Assembly (NCBI GenBank): GCA_027627225.1 | Contig: CM051027.1 | Span: 87,652,451 to 87,716,450 of the forward strand | DNA from: Congeria kusceri | Lineage: Eukaryota; Mollusca; Bivalvia; Myida; Dreissenidae | Length of the DNA: 64,000 bases | Direction: 5' to 3' | Part shown: positions 61,441 to 64,000 of the stretch, one piece after another | Layout of the letters: the number at the start of each line of letters is the position of its first letter | Numbering within the stretch: the stretch's first letter is position 1 | Notes under the pieces: model-generated | The model's database searches: none | What the model was told of the DNA's origin: nothing | The model's input: only the letters and a program-made list of their open reading frames with translations | Program-made: the position numbers and the translations under genes

Positions 61441-62243
61441 TAGCGGTAATATATGTCTTTTTAAATGGTTAAAACAGTGTAACTGAAAAAGACATATATG
61501 GCATAAAAATAATATACAATTAGATTATGTAACCTGTTAGTAAATTTTGAAGTTCCTTTGACCTCTTGTACTTTGATCTCGAAAAGTCTAGTTTTAAATA
61601 GTGTTTACGTTTTCGTTGTAAGTACCACACTCATGAATATTGGACTCTTGACCATTTTATACATTACTGTCCAAAATAAGAATTCCACGTTTTGTTTACG
61701 GCTGAAATACAAAGTATAAAGTACACATTATTTGTGTCCGTAAATTATAAACTTTTTGATCCGAATTTATGAAAGATTTGTAGCACAAAAGGACTGTTGA
61801 ATGTTCACCAGTAAATGCATTCGTGTTATGGTATATAAGCAGTAATTTAATGCTTCTAATCCCTTTTATATCTCCCTACTGCAGTTTTGACCAGATACAC
61901 CAAACCGAAGCAGTTATTAGCTGACTTAAAACGTAAATTTACACTACTTAAACAGCAGATTTGCACCATGCGTTCTGTCGAATATGAAAATGTATAATTT
62001 TTAAAATTTTCGATGTCAATACCATGCTATTTTACGATGAAAGTTTTTCAATCTGAATACCCACATTTCTTTAAGAATCAATGTTTATTTAATATTAATT
62101 AAGTTTATCGATAATTCACACTTATTCCTTCCAACACATTTATTAACAATTTGTCATGCTGTGACACGTGTTTCCTCTATATACACGCAAAGCTTATGTT
62201 TTGTTATGAAATGAATGTTACTGCAGTATCCAAAAACGTTTGT

Positions 62244-62800
62244 GTAACGGTATTGTGATTGCTTGACATTTAGATGCTGTCATTGTTCTATAAATATCAT
62301 ATAATATGCATCCTCTGTAAATGTGGGTCAGTTTTGCCTTTGACGCTGTACATTAAAGATGCTTATAAAACTGTAGTTAACATTGCCAACTTACACACGT
62401 AAGGTGTTAATATTTTCTATTCCGAAAGTCCATATTATGACTTAACACCGAAAACCCACGAAAACCCACGAAAACCTACTTATAACCGCTCGAAAATCTA
62501 AACTAAACTGTGGAAACCTACGAAAAGCTACGTAAACCTTCTTAAAAAACGTATAATATGTGTAAAGTGGAAACAAATGTATACAATGTTCTGCTGTAGG
62601 AACCAAAATACGGTGTTCTGCTGGAGTCAACGACATTTCAAATCTAGTTTTATAAATGGGTAACATTATTGTGTTTGGCTGACATTTAGATGCTGTCATT
62701 ATTCTATAAATATCATGTAGCCATGCATGCTCTGGAAATGTGAGTCAGTTGTGCCCATGACGCTGTACATTAAAGATGCTTATAACACTGTTACACACAG
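62244..62800 (+). repeat. Direct repeat pair of about 135 bp
   Basis: 62244-62380 and 62658-62800 share 'gacatttagatgctgtcatt', 'ttctataaatatcat', 'tgacgctgtacattaaagat' and 'gcttataa' in the same order. The copies are about 415 bp apart and perhaps 80-85% identical by eye. The intervening DNA includes a run of degenerate 'cgaaaacccac' units (62446-62540). Probably a segment of a larger tandem array or two ends of an element. Confidence 0.6.
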
Positions 62801-63754
62801 TTACACAATGCGAAGAGTACGAAAGAATAGCCAAGCGGTATTCGTCAATATCGAAAAGCTATATATACTGTCATGTCTCTTTTCGCCACGTGACTTCTTT
62901 GCTTTCTACCATGTCTTCACTTGGAATTTGAATATCCAAGTTATCGCATGTAATATGCGACAGACAGATCTTGGTAAAATTAGCAAAACTGTTCAAAGCG
63001 ATTCGATATTCTCCGACGAAAACTGTCCTATTGGCCACACTTACTATAGTTAACAGATTGGCGTGTCTGTAGATAATCTTAGCCTCTGAGTTCAATTTCA
63101 GATTATGACACAGTTTTATTGGTCAATATTTAGTTAAAAATTAGTAACATGCGCTTTCATATTGTTGTACTATAGCTTTATGAATTTTTAACCAAATGTT
63201 AAAACATAATGCATACGGGTCATTTTCAAATTACGTCCATATTCCAAGTTGGCTATTTTTTAAAATCGAAGAGTGAAATTTTAAAGTTTTTATATCTTTT
63301 TTGCCTCACTTTAACTGTGAGGTAAAATATTCAACTGATGAACATAAAGAGTTTAAAAAGTTTGACTAGAAACTGTTATATTAATGACGTACTGCTACCT
63401 GTATGTCCATGGTGTTACGTGTGCAAAAATAATTCCAAAAAATAGGAACTTAATATTTTACTTGTTTAAAAATACAGTCAGCATGAAACAAGCAATATTC
63501 TGCCATTCTCGCTAATTAGAATGTGTTTGGTAGACAAATTATACATGGATGTCCGATTATTTGGTGTATGTCTAAACAAGCAGCGAAATGGCATCACAAG
63601 TTTCTCCACACATCAGTTAAACTTTAAAACAAGTACTTAAGGTTTCCCGCTAGTCATTCAACTCTATTACATGACCAAATATTGCAAATAATTGTGAAAA
63701 CAAATATTCCGAGAAAAAATTACACTGTCGATACATGACAGTAACACCAAGGAA

Positions 63755-64000
63755 ATTGCAGTTACACCATGGACAGAAAAGTAACGTAAATGACAATCAT
63801 TTATAATAATGACTCAGAGAACAGTTATGAAATGTTTTTTAAAAAGCCATGATAACAGTAACAATCAACACCTGAATTGGTAAAACACTTTTTGTCCAAT
63901 ATTAAATCAAGAATACCAACCTACTGCTTCTATGATGCATTGTATATTAATAACACCACGGACAAAAATGTAACATCAAAGACAACCTTAACAAAAAGTC
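63755..64000 (+). repeat. Start of a possible ~189-bp tandem array at the window edge
   Basis: 'acaccatggacagaaaagta' (near 63763) and 'acaccacggacaaaaatgta' (near 63953) are matching segments of about 38 bp spaced about 189 bp apart, the second followed by the window end. Confidence 0.35.

Overview
The window reads as nuclear DNA of a bivalve mollusc: AT-rich, with multi-exon genes, GT-AG introns, phase-consistent short exons, and many dispersed and tandem repeats. The palindromic repeats at 5301, 33247 and 45773 resemble elements I remember from dreissenid mussels. That is recollection, not a database match.

Layout: (1) 1-544 (+): last two exons of a ZIP metal transporter (SLC39A8/14-like). 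(2) 2935-4487 (-): a two-exon gene for a secreted Asp/Arg-rich protein built of 11-residue repeats. (3) 7480-8162 (-): a second small secreted acidic protein with the same signal-exon/phase-1-intron layout and an apparent one-base homopolymer frameshift. (4) 10716-34189 (-): a KIAA1549-type receptor-like protein of about 2,500 residues over at least 19 coding exons. It has a signal peptide, a huge Ser/Thr-rich mucin-like region, a SEA-like segment with a polybasic site, one transmembrane helix and a long cytoplasmic tail with microexons. (5) 38101-51617 (+): a complete 13-exon CCDC91 (p56, GGA-binding coiled-coil) orthologue, divergent from the KIAA1549-like gene. (6) 57934-60524 (-): a three-exon carbohydrate sulfotransferase with intact splice sites but two frameshifts and two in-frame stops, called a pseudogene.

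Much of the remainder is repeats. At least five families of tandem-core elements occupy introns and intergenic DNA (1258-2612, 16255-20587, 40640-42211, 42937-43496, 46868-49480, 52443-54742, 55415-56100, 59058-60060). Their bodies and heads differ, but the 3' ends share one design: a short hairpin followed closely by CTTGTT. Several are mosaics with swapped heads and cores, and one is nested in another. This suggests a common non-autonomous, Helitron/Helentron-like origin and is the most interesting pattern in the window. Another oddity is a 43-bp minisatellite in CCDC91 in which every unit ends with a copy of the exon's own splice-donor sequence.

The genes do not form a pathway; this is an ordinary metazoan gene neighbourhood. 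Exon limits were deduced by eye from splice sites and phase, with no transcript evidence.
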